In this document: positions 32,892 through 43,599 of the stretch, in pieces
Numbering within the stretch: the first letter of the stretch is position 1
Layout of the letters: the number at the start of each line of letters is the position of its first letter
Assembly (NCBI GenBank): GCA_029204225.1
Contig: CM055110.1
Coordinates: 787,050 to 851,049 of the forward strand
Direction: 5' to 3'
From: Diphasiastrum complanatum
Lineage: Eukaryota > Streptophyta > Lycopodiopsida > Lycopodiales > Lycopodiaceae
Length of the DNA: 64,000 nt
Translations under genes and position numbers: made by a program
Notes under the pieces: model-generated
What the model saw: the letters and a program-made list of their open reading frames with translations, nothing else
Database searches by the model: none
What the model was told of the DNA's origin: nothing

Positions 32892-33898
32892 ACCAGATAT
32901 AGTAAATCTAATTAATTGTAAACTAATTATAGTATCACATTTAGAGCTTACACTAATGAATTAGATCAAACTGATTTCTAACAATGACAACCTATAAAAG
33001 TACAAGAGGTATATGCCTTCAAAATAAATTCAGCCATAATAAACATAATAGTGTATGCCTTAAAAAATAAAATATTTTAGTGATATTTTCACTAAGATTT
33101 AACAATTGTTCAATAATGGCTGGACGTATTGGCTTGGCCATTATTTAATGGTGATTTTACCTAATGGAAAGGTAAGTAAAATATCCATTTTCCATAGTAA
33201 AAGTTTCCTTTGTTGGCCCTCACTATAGCCAAAAGGACAAGAGTGTTTCTTGTGGCACATGAGATCAAGAGTCGCATTGCAATGGACACCAAGACTTGAA
33301 CCTTGGTACTATATACATGCGATACGGACATTTGGGGCCTCATAAGTCCTGAAAATAGCTCGGACAATGTGCGGTGAAAGTATTTTCATTGTGCACATTG
33401 AAGAATGAAATTTATGGAAAGTTGAATTTTCAGCTCAAACTCACTAAGGAGAGACACATAAGCTTTGACTAAATTATCCCCATAGCCCTAATCTTTCCTC
33501 TAGGTGGTCAAAGCTAAACAAAAAGATCATGTATAAGAGAAGCTCTAGATATAATATACTTAAGAGTGCACTTGGAATATGTTGGGAATGCAGTTTAGCA
33601 GACAAAATAGAAGCAAATTGTCTGAGCTTGTCTAGGAGTTAGCGTCCCAAGCTACCTTACACGCTTTGGGGTTCCAAGTTTTAACTTGGTACGTTTATCC
33701 TTAACTGGTCACTTGGACATCATGCATATAATAGAATAGCTTTTGAAAGTTTGATCTCATACAAACAGAGTAAACACACACACACACAGACACACACACA
33801 AAGCTGACCCAAATGCATATGTAGCCAAAAAGCTCTAATGTAATTTTTCACCAATCAGATAATTAATCTGAAGTATAGAAAGTACTGGTTTTCAAAAG
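32892..33898. other. Gene-free stretch
   Basis: AT-rich. It holds a short CA run (about 33772-33800). No gene or element was recognised. Confidence 0.4.
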
Positions 33899-33923
33899 CC
33901 TCTCTCTCGCTCTCTCTCTCTCG

Positions 33924-33990
<67 letters not shown>
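33899..33990. repeat. (CT)n(CA)n microsatellite upstream of the decayed peptide gene
   Basis: A CT block (33899-33930) passes directly into a CA block (33931-33990) with one GCGC interruption. A compound repeat with the same order lies at the matching place in the intact copy (38458-38536). Confidence 0.95.
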
Positions 33991-33991
<1 letters not shown>

Positions 33992-34102
33992 GGTTGATCA
34001 CCGGGAAGGCTACACAACCGATGATCAAAATAATTAGCAGCTGAGAAGTCAATAGCATGCCTACATGCGATAGACATCAAAGAAATCAGCAGCTGAGAAG
34101 CG

Positions 34103-34517
34103 ATGATTCAAAGAGATGGCAAAATGATTGTTGTGTAATGATTTTGCTCACTGCATCTGCTTTGATGGTAATCATGTGCATGCATGCTGTCGTTGACAAA
34201 AAGGATCTCCCTTCAACTGATCACACAAGGTAATCACTAGTCTTACTCTTAAGCAGTAGACAGCAGATGCTTCAATTCAATTTCTGAACTTCAAGCCCAA
34301 GTCAAACCACGTAAATTACCGCTCTACCCATTTCTCAGGAAGATCAAATCAACCTTCTGAAGGCAGCAACATGACACTGCAAGGTGGAGATTTAGCATCA
34401 CGGTTTGATCTGAAAAATGCACCTTCTTATGCAAGAAAGGTACTCTTTCTTGAACCCAGTATAGTGGGATTAACCATGAAATAGCAATTTTTTTTATAAG
34501 GTCGTGTGTGTGTGGGT

Positions 34518-34597
<80 letters not shown>

Positions 34598-34970
34598 TGA
34601 ATGACTCCATTTGTCAGATGATCACATCCCACCAACAAAGAGCCAAATTAGCAAGGGATTTTAGTTTACAGTACGGATTCCTCTGGGGAGCAGCGAAGAC
34701 GAGGGGAGATTATGTGAGAGAGCGAATTAGGCGCGAAATTAAGCAGATTTGGGTTCCAAGAATCCACCTCGCAAAGATAAACTGGATTCGTTCTTCACTT
34801 CTCTAACCCAATAAAAGCAGAAAAGTGGCCCTCTAATATAAAGTCCAATTTGAAGAACAAAGTCAAAGGTGCTGATCAGACTACAGTGATCGGAAGCAGC
34901 GATCCAATGCTTCACGTATAACTATGGCGGCCCTGTTGAAACACACCCTCCTCAAAGTCATTTTGTTGAA
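34103..34970 (+). pseudogene. Decayed paralogue of the RGF/GLV/CLEL-like peptide gene
   Basis: This is aligned with the intact copy at 38600-39445. Exon 1 (34103-34229) keeps the signal-peptide region (GCATCTGCTTTGATGG block) and the AAG/GTAATC donor, but has a TAA after MIQRDGKMIVV and at least two frameshifts. Exon 2 (34339-34439) is exactly 101 bp like its partner, is open in the same phase (SEGSNMTLQGGDLASRFDLK) and keeps both splice sites. Exon 3 starts at 34618 (YGFLWGAAK, IKQIWVPRIHL) but stops at 34806. The peptide region survives out of frame as YGGPVETHPPQSH near 34925-34963. An internal ATG at 34138 could give a short signal sequence, but it enters exon 2 in the wrong phase and meets a stop. 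I call it a pseudogene. Confidence 0.65.
34503..34595. repeat. (GT)n(GA)n microsatellite in intron 2 of the decayed copy
   Basis: A GT block (34503-34542) is followed by a GA block (to 34595), ending 22 bp before the exon 3 start. The intact copy has a GA block in the same place. Confidence 0.95.
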
Positions 34971-36517
34971 TCGTCCAGCCTTGGATACTTGTTCCGATTC
35001 AGAAGCAAAGATGTTATTGCCATGTTCACCAGACAGCAGCAACGTTTTGCTCATGAATAACAACTCACCGATCTTGCAGAACTTATTACAGAAGATCAGA
35101 GTGGGGAGATATAAGATAAGCTTATCAAAATTATAGATGCCTGCTCAGAAAGTACTCTTAAAAAGCATGCATGAATGATGAGACATTCAAACTGCAGCGA
35201 CCCCAGATATGCTTGTCTAGCTAGCCTTGGTCTGCTATAAGTAGGAATATTATGCCTGCTGATGCACTCATAGAGAAAGATCAAATGAGCAATGGTAAGC
35301 AAAGTAGTCCAATTACATCACATTTTTGATCAACGAGTTCTGAACATTTCTCTACTGTAATCTTCTTCCTCGGAGCTGCTGATTAAGGTCTGATTGGAGC
35401 ATAAGGTATATATAAATTTACAAAATCCTACTGGATGATGTGGGATTCTTGTGAGTGTAGAAGAGATCAGAAAAACGCTGCATTCGTGAAGTTACTTCTG
35501 TATACACTTCCGCTCATTAATTGCCATCTTCATGGAATAAAGGGCATCATATTGCGTGCATTGTAGAAAAACTTTTTCCTTGTTTTGTACGTAATTGAGA
35601 TATTTACAACATAACTATCCCTTGTTAAGTACATACTACAGCGCAACACGATTGGCCCTCCAAATGCACATTATTGCTCAAGAATCAGGCGTACTGACAT
35701 TATTACTTCCATTATCCGTTTAAAGAATGATGTACTAGAAGAAGCAATTGATCCGATACGAAGTCAACCATGAATCTGTGGTCCATCCGGGCGTGATCCA
35801 GCAACCCCACAACGGCACAACCCCACAGTGCACAGTCCTTCCAAATATGCAGCAGCTGCCAGGAAGATCGTAAATGGTTTGAGTGGCGGCCAGCCACCAA
35901 GAATGAGTTTTAGAGGTATCTAGTAGTCTAAATTCTACTCTAGAGATACCATGATATATCAGATATCGTATATAAAGCATCAGATTATGTATCATTGTTG
36001 GGAGAGTGTCATAGGAACAACCTCTGTTGGTTGTATATGTTTTTGGGATATTAAAGTAAAAAATGGGCCCCCTAGTAGTATCTAAACAATACCAGGTCAA
36101 TGGTCGATACCCAACTAGGATTGGTTTTGGCCTACACAAATGTATAATAGGCAAAAAAATTATGGGTTTGGCAATGGTAATCATAAAGTGCCTTGACTTA
36201 GGCATGAAGGATTATAAATGCTTTGGTAATAACACTTCACAAATTTGACATCAAGATCCTACTTTTAAACTCAAGACCAAAGGCTCTCTTTTCACTTTCA
36301 AATGAATCATAAGTTCCATACATAGAACCTAAGCAACACACATTTTTGTTCCCCACATTTTAGTTGACTTCTCAAAATTACCTATCAAATTAAAGGTTTA
36401 GTTTTGGAAGTGCCTTTTACTTAAATAGTTTGTTAAAATCTTAGTTTGCTTTGAAATGCAAATAGGCCCTTTGACATACATTGCAAGTTGCAACTGCTAG
36501 CCAATATGAATAGCCAA

Positions 36518-36575
36518 GGGCATTGCTTGGGGAACCTCTTTTGAAAGGGCATTGCTTGGGGAACCTCTTTTGAGT
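36518..36575. repeat. 29-bp tandem duplication
   Basis: GGGCATTGCTTGGGGAACCT plus CTTTTGA occurs at 36518 and again at 36547, two copies. Confidence 0.9.
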
Positions 36576-37160
36576 TATCTTGAAAAAATTTGCATTTTAT
36601 AATACTTCTCAGTTTTTTTGAAAACTTTTTACTCATAATAGGGTGTATGTGCTTGTATAAAAAATCGTCAAATATTTTATGATTTCGATTTTTGAGAAAA
36701 CTCGCCAGTTTCATTCCTATACTTTGCCAGTTTTCTTGAGCATCGGCCAAGGGATAAAAATTTTAAACTACATTCAACACAAATTTTAAGCACAACTTTT
36801 TGAATCATCACATTCTCTTTATTGTAGATGCTCTACCAAGGATTTGTGTGCCCACATGCCCTAAAAAAATCAATGAATTAAATGCACAAATTGCTGAAAT
36901 TGGCATTTCACCTCCTAGCTTGAGAGTTTTTAGGTTGTGTGAAAAACATAGTCATAGGTTTTTACAATCTGAGTTTGAATATTTTGTATACCGTGAGGGC
37001 AGAGCCTAGCTGCAAGAAGTACCCAAATATACAAATGGACCATCTATTCGAGGCCATGTGGAGCTGTATATTTTAAGCTACAAGAGACCATATGCAATGG
37101 TGCATATATGTTTGTATAGGAGACAACAAAATATAAAATGAATGTATAGGGGACCAAAGT

Positions 37161-37266
37161 TTTGGTCTCCTATAGCATTTAGTTTTGGTCTCCTATAGCA
37201 TTTATGTCACTACTTTGGTCCCCTATAGCATTTAGTTTTGGTCTCCTATAGCATTTATGTCATGTA
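37161..37266. repeat. 53-bp tandem pair built from a 23-bp unit
   Basis: TTTGGTCTCCTATAGCATTT (one copy has CCCC) starts at 37161, 37184, 37214 and 37237. This makes two 53-bp units, each with one short and one long spacer. The complements TATAGGAGAC and TATAGGGGACC lie just upstream (about 37117-37155), so foldback is possible. Confidence 0.9.
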
Positions 37267-38044
37267 GTGGCAAAGGGGGAACATGCTACACCTAGTATGT
37301 AGGCCTCAGTCCATAGGGGTCGGTACACCCCCTAAGTGCACTTCTCCTTTGACGTAATGGATTTTTGGTGACTATTCTGCCCAATTCTGAACACATCAAA
37401 AAGTAGAATAGTCACCTGTTTTTTTTAAGAAAAAAATAAGTGCAGATTTTGCCTGCGTCTGCCATGTGGCAGCATCGGATTGGTCTCAAATTTTTTTAGT
37501 GTTGATTTTGCTTGCACTTGCCATGTGGCACCTAAGGATTGGTTAAAAAAGGGTCCAAAAATCCGTTACGCAATGGAATGGGCTGGGCAAAGGCCATTCT
37601 GCCCGGTTCGGATTTCCATAATTTTTTAGGCTCGGCCCCTCCGGGCCTAGACTAAAAGAATTCTGGAAATTTTTACCGGGCAAAATGACCTCTGCCCGGC
37701 TCCTTCCATAATACATTACCTATTCACTAGAGGCTATAGCAATTTGTCTCATTTGCACATGTTTAGTTGTAACTTATGAGCGGTCATAACATGGAGAAGC
37801 TGGGTGCTACCTCACATTTCTCAGGTTCTGAATTTCTAACTTGGAGATCTACTCCTAGCTTTTGAATATTGAAATTTGAGACTAGGCAAACTTTTGGCTC
37901 AACATCAAGCGTCATGCTCCAGGAAATCCATGATCTTCCTTGTGTCGTACTAGGCACTTGGACTGTTAGCCAAATGAACACTCACTCACTTTCTCCCTCT
38001 CTCCCGGATCTGAACACTGACTCGCCCATTAATTCATGTATTCA

Positions 38045-38049
<5 letters not shown>

Positions 38050-38130
<81 letters not shown>
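38050..38130. repeat. (CT)n(CA)n microsatellite
   Basis: A CT block (38051-38096) is followed by a CA block (to about 38129). It lies upstream of the second compound repeat at 38458 and may be a local duplicate of it. Confidence 0.95.
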
Positions 38131-38131
<1 letters not shown>

Positions 38132-38455
38132 ACCCCTGGGCCCTCACTCACTCACTCTCAAACAAACACTCGCTCTTTCTGTAAAATTTCCAACCTCACA
38201 TTTCCAACTGGAGATACAACAGGAGGCTGAGTCTCATCCAACGAAGGTGCAAAGCTTTGTAGAGATGATGGTGTAGGTAGGAGTTATTCACCAGCATACC
38301 ACCATTGGATGAGGCAGAGGCCTACACCGAACCTGATGTTGTTGAAATCTACTCAGTCTCACGCACACACACGCTAAAAGCTAATTTCCTCTAATCTTAG
38401 AATTAAACCCAGCATCCAAATACTTGTTTCCTAAAGAACCCCACGCTCGCTCGAG

Positions 38456-38457
<2 letters not shown>

Positions 38458-38536
<79 letters not shown>
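38458..38536. repeat. (CT)n(CA)n microsatellite upstream of the peptide gene
   Basis: CT (38458-38492) then CA (38493-38536), ending 63 bp before the start codon at 38600. It is therefore probably in the 5' untranslated region or core promoter. Confidence 0.95.
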
Positions 38537-38539
<3 letters not shown>

Positions 38540-38599
38540 ACAAAGTTGTACTTGGAATTGTGCACACCCACATGTGAAGTATTCAGCAGCTGAGAAGTC

Positions 38600-38994
38600 A
38601 TGACTCAACCATATGGCAAAAGGATAATTCTGGTGTTCGTTATTTTTGTCGGTGCATCTGCTTTGATGGGAGCTATCCAGTTGTGGTCAAACAAGATCTC
38701 CCTATTTCAAGGAATCACACAAGGTAATCAGTCTTACACTTCAGTAGTGGCCAGCAGATGCTTTGTTTGCACTTGACCTTGAAGCCCAATAAAGATTAAC
38801 ATTATATAATAATATCTCCATTTCTCAGGAAGATTAGATCAATCTTCTGAAGGCGGAAAAATAACAGTACTGCAAGGTACCGATTTAACACGGTTCGATC
38901 GGAAAATTGTAGCCTTTCTTCCAAGGAAGGTATACTTTCTTGCACCCAGTACAATGAGATTAAGCTTGCGCTCGTAGCTCTTTTGTGTTCATAA

Positions 38995-39068
<74 letters not shown>

Positions 39069-39445
39069 TGAATCATTCAATTTGGCAGATCACATCTGAA
39101 CACATGCTCAACTCACCAATGGACCATTTTGGACCGAACGGATTCCTCTGGGGAGTAGCAAAGAGAATGGCAGTTCATCAGGCAGGAGCGCCAAGGCATG
39201 AAATTAAGCAGGTTTGGGTTCCAAGAATCCACTTCTCTGAAACTGCAAACTCACAAAGGCCAAGTACTGGATCTGTCCTTCACTTGTCCACGACAGTAAA
39301 AACAGAAAAGCCACACTCTGCTATAAACTCTGATATGAGAAAGAAAGTTGAAGGTGATCATCAGACTACAGTGACTGGAAGCAGCGATCCCATGCTTCAC
39401 GTAGACTATGCCGGCCCTGAAACACACCCTCCCCACAACCATTAG
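38600..39445 (+). CDS. RGF/GLV/CLEL-like secreted signalling-peptide precursor, three exons
   Basis: Exons 38600-38723, 38829-38929 and 39089-39445 have GT-AG introns of 105 and 159 bp. Phases 1 and 0 join into one open frame of 193 residues. Residues 1-8 are MTQPYGKR, then a hydrophobic core (about 9-26, IILVFVIFVGASALMGAI) forms a likely signal peptide. Residues 27-178 are hydrophilic, including GFLWGVAK and IKQVWVPRIHFSE. The C-terminus is DYAGPETHPPHNH followed by the stop. Known RGF/GLV/CLEL peptides are 13 or so residues with Asp-Tyr at the start (Tyr sulphated), a central Pro and a late His-Pro-Pro, cut from the end of a secreted precursor. This fits DYxxPxxHPP. They act through receptor kinases in root meristem and tropic growth. 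The last three residues, HNH, differ from the usual xHN/xNN. Function is inferred from motif and architecture. The closely matching second copy supports the exon borders. Confidence 0.65.
38724..38828 (+). other. Intron 1 of the peptide gene
   Basis: GTAATCAG to TTTCTCAG. The decayed copy has the same donor (AAG/GTAATC) and acceptor (TTTCTCAG/GAAGAT). Confidence 0.65.
38930..39088 (+). other. Intron 2 of the peptide gene, containing a GA microsatellite
   Basis: GTATACTTTCTTG to TTTGGCAG. A (GA)n block (38999-39066) ends 22 bp before the acceptor, where a pyrimidine tract would normally be. Confidence 0.6.
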
Positions 39446-40655
39446 CTTCCTCTCCTTTGATTCACCTGATGGATACTCAGAATCAGGGATGCTACAGCGA
39501 TGCTGACCAGAAATCAACAAAGTTTTGCACATAACTGACAACTTAGAGATCTTGCAGCTGTTATGAATGGAGGATCAGCTTTCAATTTAGAAAGTATTCC
39601 TCTAAAACGTGCATAAGCTGCTAACTTGAAAGGCATGACTTATCAAGCCTAGCTTGAAACAAATGGAAAACAATTTATGGTTGCTCCATTTATAGAGACA
39701 GACCAGATGAATAAGGTAAGCGAAGTAGTCCATATACAATATCGCAGTTTTGATCAACCATCTGTTAAATAGTTTTCTGAGCTAAGTTCCTATGACTGTG
39801 CTTTTGTGGATCGAATCAGCTCTAATTGGGAAAGGTGTAGTCATTGTGACAAGATGAGGTGGCATTCTTATGAGTATATATAATTAAAAGATTGGAAACA
39901 AAGCTCCATCAATGAAGTTCTTGTGGGTGCAATTCTGATGACTGTCTTGCCATGCCTTCGTGAAATAAATAACATCATATTTTGTGCATTATGTAGAAAT
40001 GTCAAGATATTTAGAGCTTAACATTTAGAAATGTTGGTCCGACCTTGAGGGCAAGGCATAGGAATGGTTGAGTTGCTTCATGAGCTTGGTAGAGGAAACA
40101 AATGCTTGATGTTGTTACTTGGATTTCTACACTAGCAAAGATTTGCAATGAGTGCTATATGCATAAATATAGATGTCATTGTGCATGTGCATGTTTGAGG
40201 AATACTTTATTTTTTTAATAATGGAGGGTTTCTATCTTGAATTAGGGTTTGTATCTTAACTTGGCCAAGAGTGAAGATTTGATGTTTAAGGTTTATCATA
40301 CAAATTTGAGTAAGAGCCAGGCTTGAATCTCTTGCATTCTTGACTACAACGATATACTAATGTAAAAGACAAGAAGATTAAAGGACATAAGGAGGGCGGG
40401 AGCTAATCATCATATATTGCTAGACTTATGACTCACTTGTCAGAACAACAAAGGGTGGTATGAGATGTAGATAGTTTATGAAACAAGGAATTAGATTTGG
40501 GACATGTTGCCCTTGTTATAGAAAACTCTAAAGGATGGTTAAGAAGCAAAAAGTTATGTGAGGCAAGGAACTAGGTTTGGGGATTGTTGAGGTTGTTAAA
40601 GATAACATCATTGCTTGCTTGGCAAATAGAAAATAACAAAGCAATTTTAAGCTGA
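39446..40655. other. 3' flank of the peptide gene, then a gene-free stretch
   Basis: To about 39870 the sequence matches the flank of the decayed copy and probably includes the 3' untranslated region. Beyond that it is AT-rich with no recognisable gene. Confidence 0.45.
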
Positions 40656-40659
40656 TACT

Positions 40660-41169
40660 TCAGCCACTTTCAGACATACAATATATGCAAAAATATTTGG
40701 CATTTGCAACAAGCCCGCAACCAAACATGCATTTTAGGGTCTTCAAATCGGCAGCTAAGTGCCATTCCACAGTATAATTTTGCCCATCAACACTTAGCAA
40801 TTCTCCTCCATTTTGTGCTTGTATTACCTTAGATATATTGCATCGTTCAAATACCCACTTCAACACATTGTGGGTCTCTTTATGAACTTCGAATGCAGCT
40901 ATCCATCATATATGATTTTCGGATTGCACACTAAATTTATTGGACTCACTTCCAGTTGACTCTTGTAATGCGTGGTTCATCAACGTGATTGTGACATGTT
41001 CTAGTTTGTGACCTTTTACGATCTCCGCTTCATCCAACTTAATGACAAATATAGCTTTGCCTCCAATATCTGCAATACCAAATTCTTGTAGATAACATAC
41101 ACACAATAATTGTTGCTTACGAAAAATAGAAAAATAATAATTGAAATTGTTGTGAAACGAACTCACCAT
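40660..41169 (-). pseudogene. Unknown transposon-like protein fragment
   Basis: Two minus-strand frames read FVIKLDEAEIVKGHKLEHVT (41169-40906) and, after a stop, WHLAADLKTLKCMFGCGLVA with NAKYFCIYC (40866-40660). A W-H-L-x-x-D-L-K-x-L-K segment followed by a spaced F/C-x-x-C-like motif resembles proteins of poorly described DNA transposons rather than retroelements. I cannot name the family. The second motif looks zinc-binding. Confidence 0.35.
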
Positions 41170-42150
41170 CAGCTTTGGAAGTAATAAGTTTCATCATCCA
41201 AGTGGTTGATCCACCGTTACTGTCTGCTCTCTATTCTCGAAGATGAGTTTCTTGTTCCCTAGTTGTGAACCACTTGCGCGACTCCCAACCATGGTCTTCC
41301 TAGTAGAACTCGATAGGCGAAAGGAGATTCTTGAATTTTCATCACCACAAAGGTGATCACAAATTGCACTCGCACTATCTTTACTAGAATGTCTTCAACT
41401 ACACCTTTTGGCTTTACATAGGATTGTGGTCAGCTAGTTTGATAGCAAATTTTGCTGGCTTAAGTCCTTGTAGACCCTATTTTTGTTATAAGGTAGTGGA
41501 GATTAGATTAACAACAAATCTTCCATCTACCTCTGCCGCTTCGTCCTCGTATCGCTTGTGCTTAATAGGCAGGGTGCTGTTGTGTTGCTCACTTTTCCAA
41601 GCTTCCCCAATATTGAGGACATTACTAGTTCCCTTGTAGCTGTCACCATACAAGGGTTCTCTTGCCGTTGTTTTAGGTTCCAAATTCAACCATTCAATAA
41701 GAATGCCTTTTGCTTGTGGCACGATTTGTAGGAACTCTCCGAGGCATAAGTTCATTCTAGTAGTCAATAGACTTATGAGCAATTCCGTCTAAGAAAACTC
41801 AGGCTCTACCATTTTGAAGGGTACTTCTTGATGGTGTAAATAGTCATTAAGTTTTGTTTTTTGTGGTGAGTCTGCTGGTGGTGCTAGAATTTCTGAGGTA
41901 TTATGGGTTTTACCTTGGCTTGTGCAGCCTCCTCTACCTAGGCTTCTTGTATCCAATGGTGGATTCTCTGATAATGTCGTCCTTCTTCTATGGCTTTAGG
42001 ATATGGTCCTATTGCCGAAGTTTGATGTTCAACCATCGATACTGATGGTGGTGGTGATAGTGTCACCTCTCTCTGCTTCTGTGCTCTTGTAACTGCTAGC
42101 ACAAAAACATGTGGAGTTAGAGAACTTCGCAACAACCTTTCTGAAGTGGA
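41170..42150 (-). pseudogene. Gypsy L fragment related to F (gag end and protease)
   Basis: The minus strand reads VLAVTRAQKQREVTLSPPPS (42135-41938), matching VTRAQKQKE in F gag. Next come KSEQHNSTLPIKHKRYEDEA and VNLISTTL (41782-41486), matching the F protease region. CTTGCGCGACTCCCAACCAT at 41273 parallels F at about 8957. The same order and strand as F supports a related gypsy copy. It is heavily broken. Confidence 0.65.
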
Positions 42151-42186
42151 TGTGGGTTAAAGTGTGATCAGTTCAATGGTGCTCCA

Positions 42187-42910
42187 TGTCGTAGGGGAGA
42201 ATTTTAATAACAATGTCATGTTGGAATTCATGCTCAAGCCCAATTCCATTAGGTAATGAGCATCCTGAAACCTGTTTATACTTATTTGGAAAAAAATACA
42301 ACACAAAAATATGAAGGCTCGAAATTTCAGCAAAGGATAGAAATATAGCCTATTTTTTGGGCCCAATGTTAATCCCATCAATGAAGGATTTTCCGACCCT
42401 GTATCAGATTGGATTGGGTCTAATTTCTCCAGACGTGCTCGACCTTGGATCGGGTCTAGTTTTTTACCTTGGAAAAATTTGAGCCTTTGTAAAATCTTAG
42501 AATTTTTCGATACTGTATCCACTAGAAAAATTTGAGATTTTTCGATATCCAAAAGTTAGAATTTTTGATACCGTATCAACTCAAAAAATCCATAATTTTT
42601 CGAGTCATTGTAAATTTTTGAGTCTTTTTTAATATTTGATACTATCAAAAGTCCGTCACGATGTTGACAGTCCACAACTAAAGTTGTTTTTGAGTGCCCA
42701 TTGTTTTGCACCCAGCTTGAAGCATTGCTTATTTTGTTTCTATCAATCAGAGTGCATTTTTGTGTTCCAATATTGTTTATCAATTCTATTTGCCCATTGT
42801 AATAGCTGATTCATCTTGAACTCGATCTTATTGGTAACTGCCGCATTTCCAATCTGCACCACATGCTCACCACTTCTGCTGCAAGTATCGATTTTCTCTG
42901 ATATACGACA
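42187..42910 (+). repeat. Copia M 5' LTR (724 bp)
   Basis: It begins TGTCGTAGGGG and ends ATATACGACA; the terminal 7 bp TGTCGTA/TACGACA are perfect inverted repeats. The primer site follows directly. The interior is rich in GAATTTTTCGATAC-like words. Confidence 0.75.
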
Positions 42911-42923
42911 TGGTATCAAAGCG
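42911..42923 (+). other. Copia M primer-binding site
   Basis: TGGTATCAAAGCG is an initiator tRNA-Met type site directly against the LTR end. Confidence 0.75.
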
Positions 42924-43053
42924 AGTGGCTCAATAATCTGCAATTTTCATTGTGGATTCAGTCTTGTTTCTACCGAGACCTCATATCAGCAAGTGTGCAG
43001 CCAATAGTAATCCGCTATTATTGTTTCTACCAAAATACTGATACTATATCAGA

Positions 43054-43540
43054 ATGGATTCTACTTCTAGCTCTTCTTTGATAGAAAAGCTCAATGGAGA
43101 GAACTACTATCTCTAAAAAGTTCAAGATGAGAGTTGTTCTATTGGCCAAGGAACTGTAGAAAATTGTCGATGATGGTACTGAAATCAAGCCAGAAGCTGA
43201 TGCAGCTAGCATCACTAAATGGAGGCAACGAGATGGCAAGGCATTTGTCTTAATCACATTGAACATCAATGACTCCCAAATTAGTCATATCCAATCTCCA
43301 TAGACTGCTAAGGATGCTTGGGACATCCTAGAAACTCTCTATGACATCCGAGATGTCACTTCTAAACTCCATCTGAGGAAAAAATTCTTCACCTTGAGGA
43401 TGTCTGATGTAGACACTATTTCTAGCCATCTCCATACATTCAAAAAATTTATGGAGCAAATGATTGCAACAGGATCGAGCATTGAAGATTCGGATGTAGT
43501 AATGACTCTTTTATCGAGTCTCCCTATGATGGAAAGTGAA
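43054..43540 (+). pseudogene. Copia M gag, N-terminal part
   Basis: The ATG at 43054 gives MDSTSSSSLIEKLNGENYYL, then a frame slip, then KMRVVLLAKELWKIVDDGTE and WRQRDGKAFVLITLNINDSQ. A stop follows before TAKDAWDILETLYD and LHLRKKFFTLRMSDVDTISS. This is standard copia Gag. The element is cut at about 43540 and passes into a gypsy integrase fragment. Confidence 0.8.
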
Positions 43541-43599
43541 CAAATGGAATTCCGGTAAAATTTTGGTGACGAACTGATGGGAGTCTCTCAAATGATTCA

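Larger units (their letters stand above)
34971..38049. other. Spacer between the two peptide-gene copies
   Basis: Up to about 35480 the sequence still matches the 3' flank of the intact copy (GTAAGCAAAGTAGTCC, TTTTGATCAAC). After that no gene was recognised. Local features are a 29-bp direct duplication (36518 and 36547), a 53-bp tandem pair (37161-37266) and a degenerate 59-bp pair (37440-37558). Open frames at 35735-36205 and 36433-36750 on the minus strand lack family motifs. Confidence 0.5.

Noticed and set aside
33855-34080. Cys/Val-rich minus-strand frames
   Set aside because: Translations of the CT/CA microsatellite.
34138-34229. Internal ATG giving an alternative intact signal peptide in the first peptide-gene copy
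   Set aside because: It joins exon 2 in the wrong phase and meets a stop after a few codons, so it does not rescue the gene.
34504-34640. Arg/Glu-run start of the 34504-34806 frame
   Set aside because: The first part is translated GT/GA repeat inside intron 2. Only the part from 34618 is exon 3 homologue.
38050-39066. Microsatellites considered as telomere- or centromere-related arrays
   Set aside because: They are simple dinucleotide repeats of tens of units, with no telomere motif.
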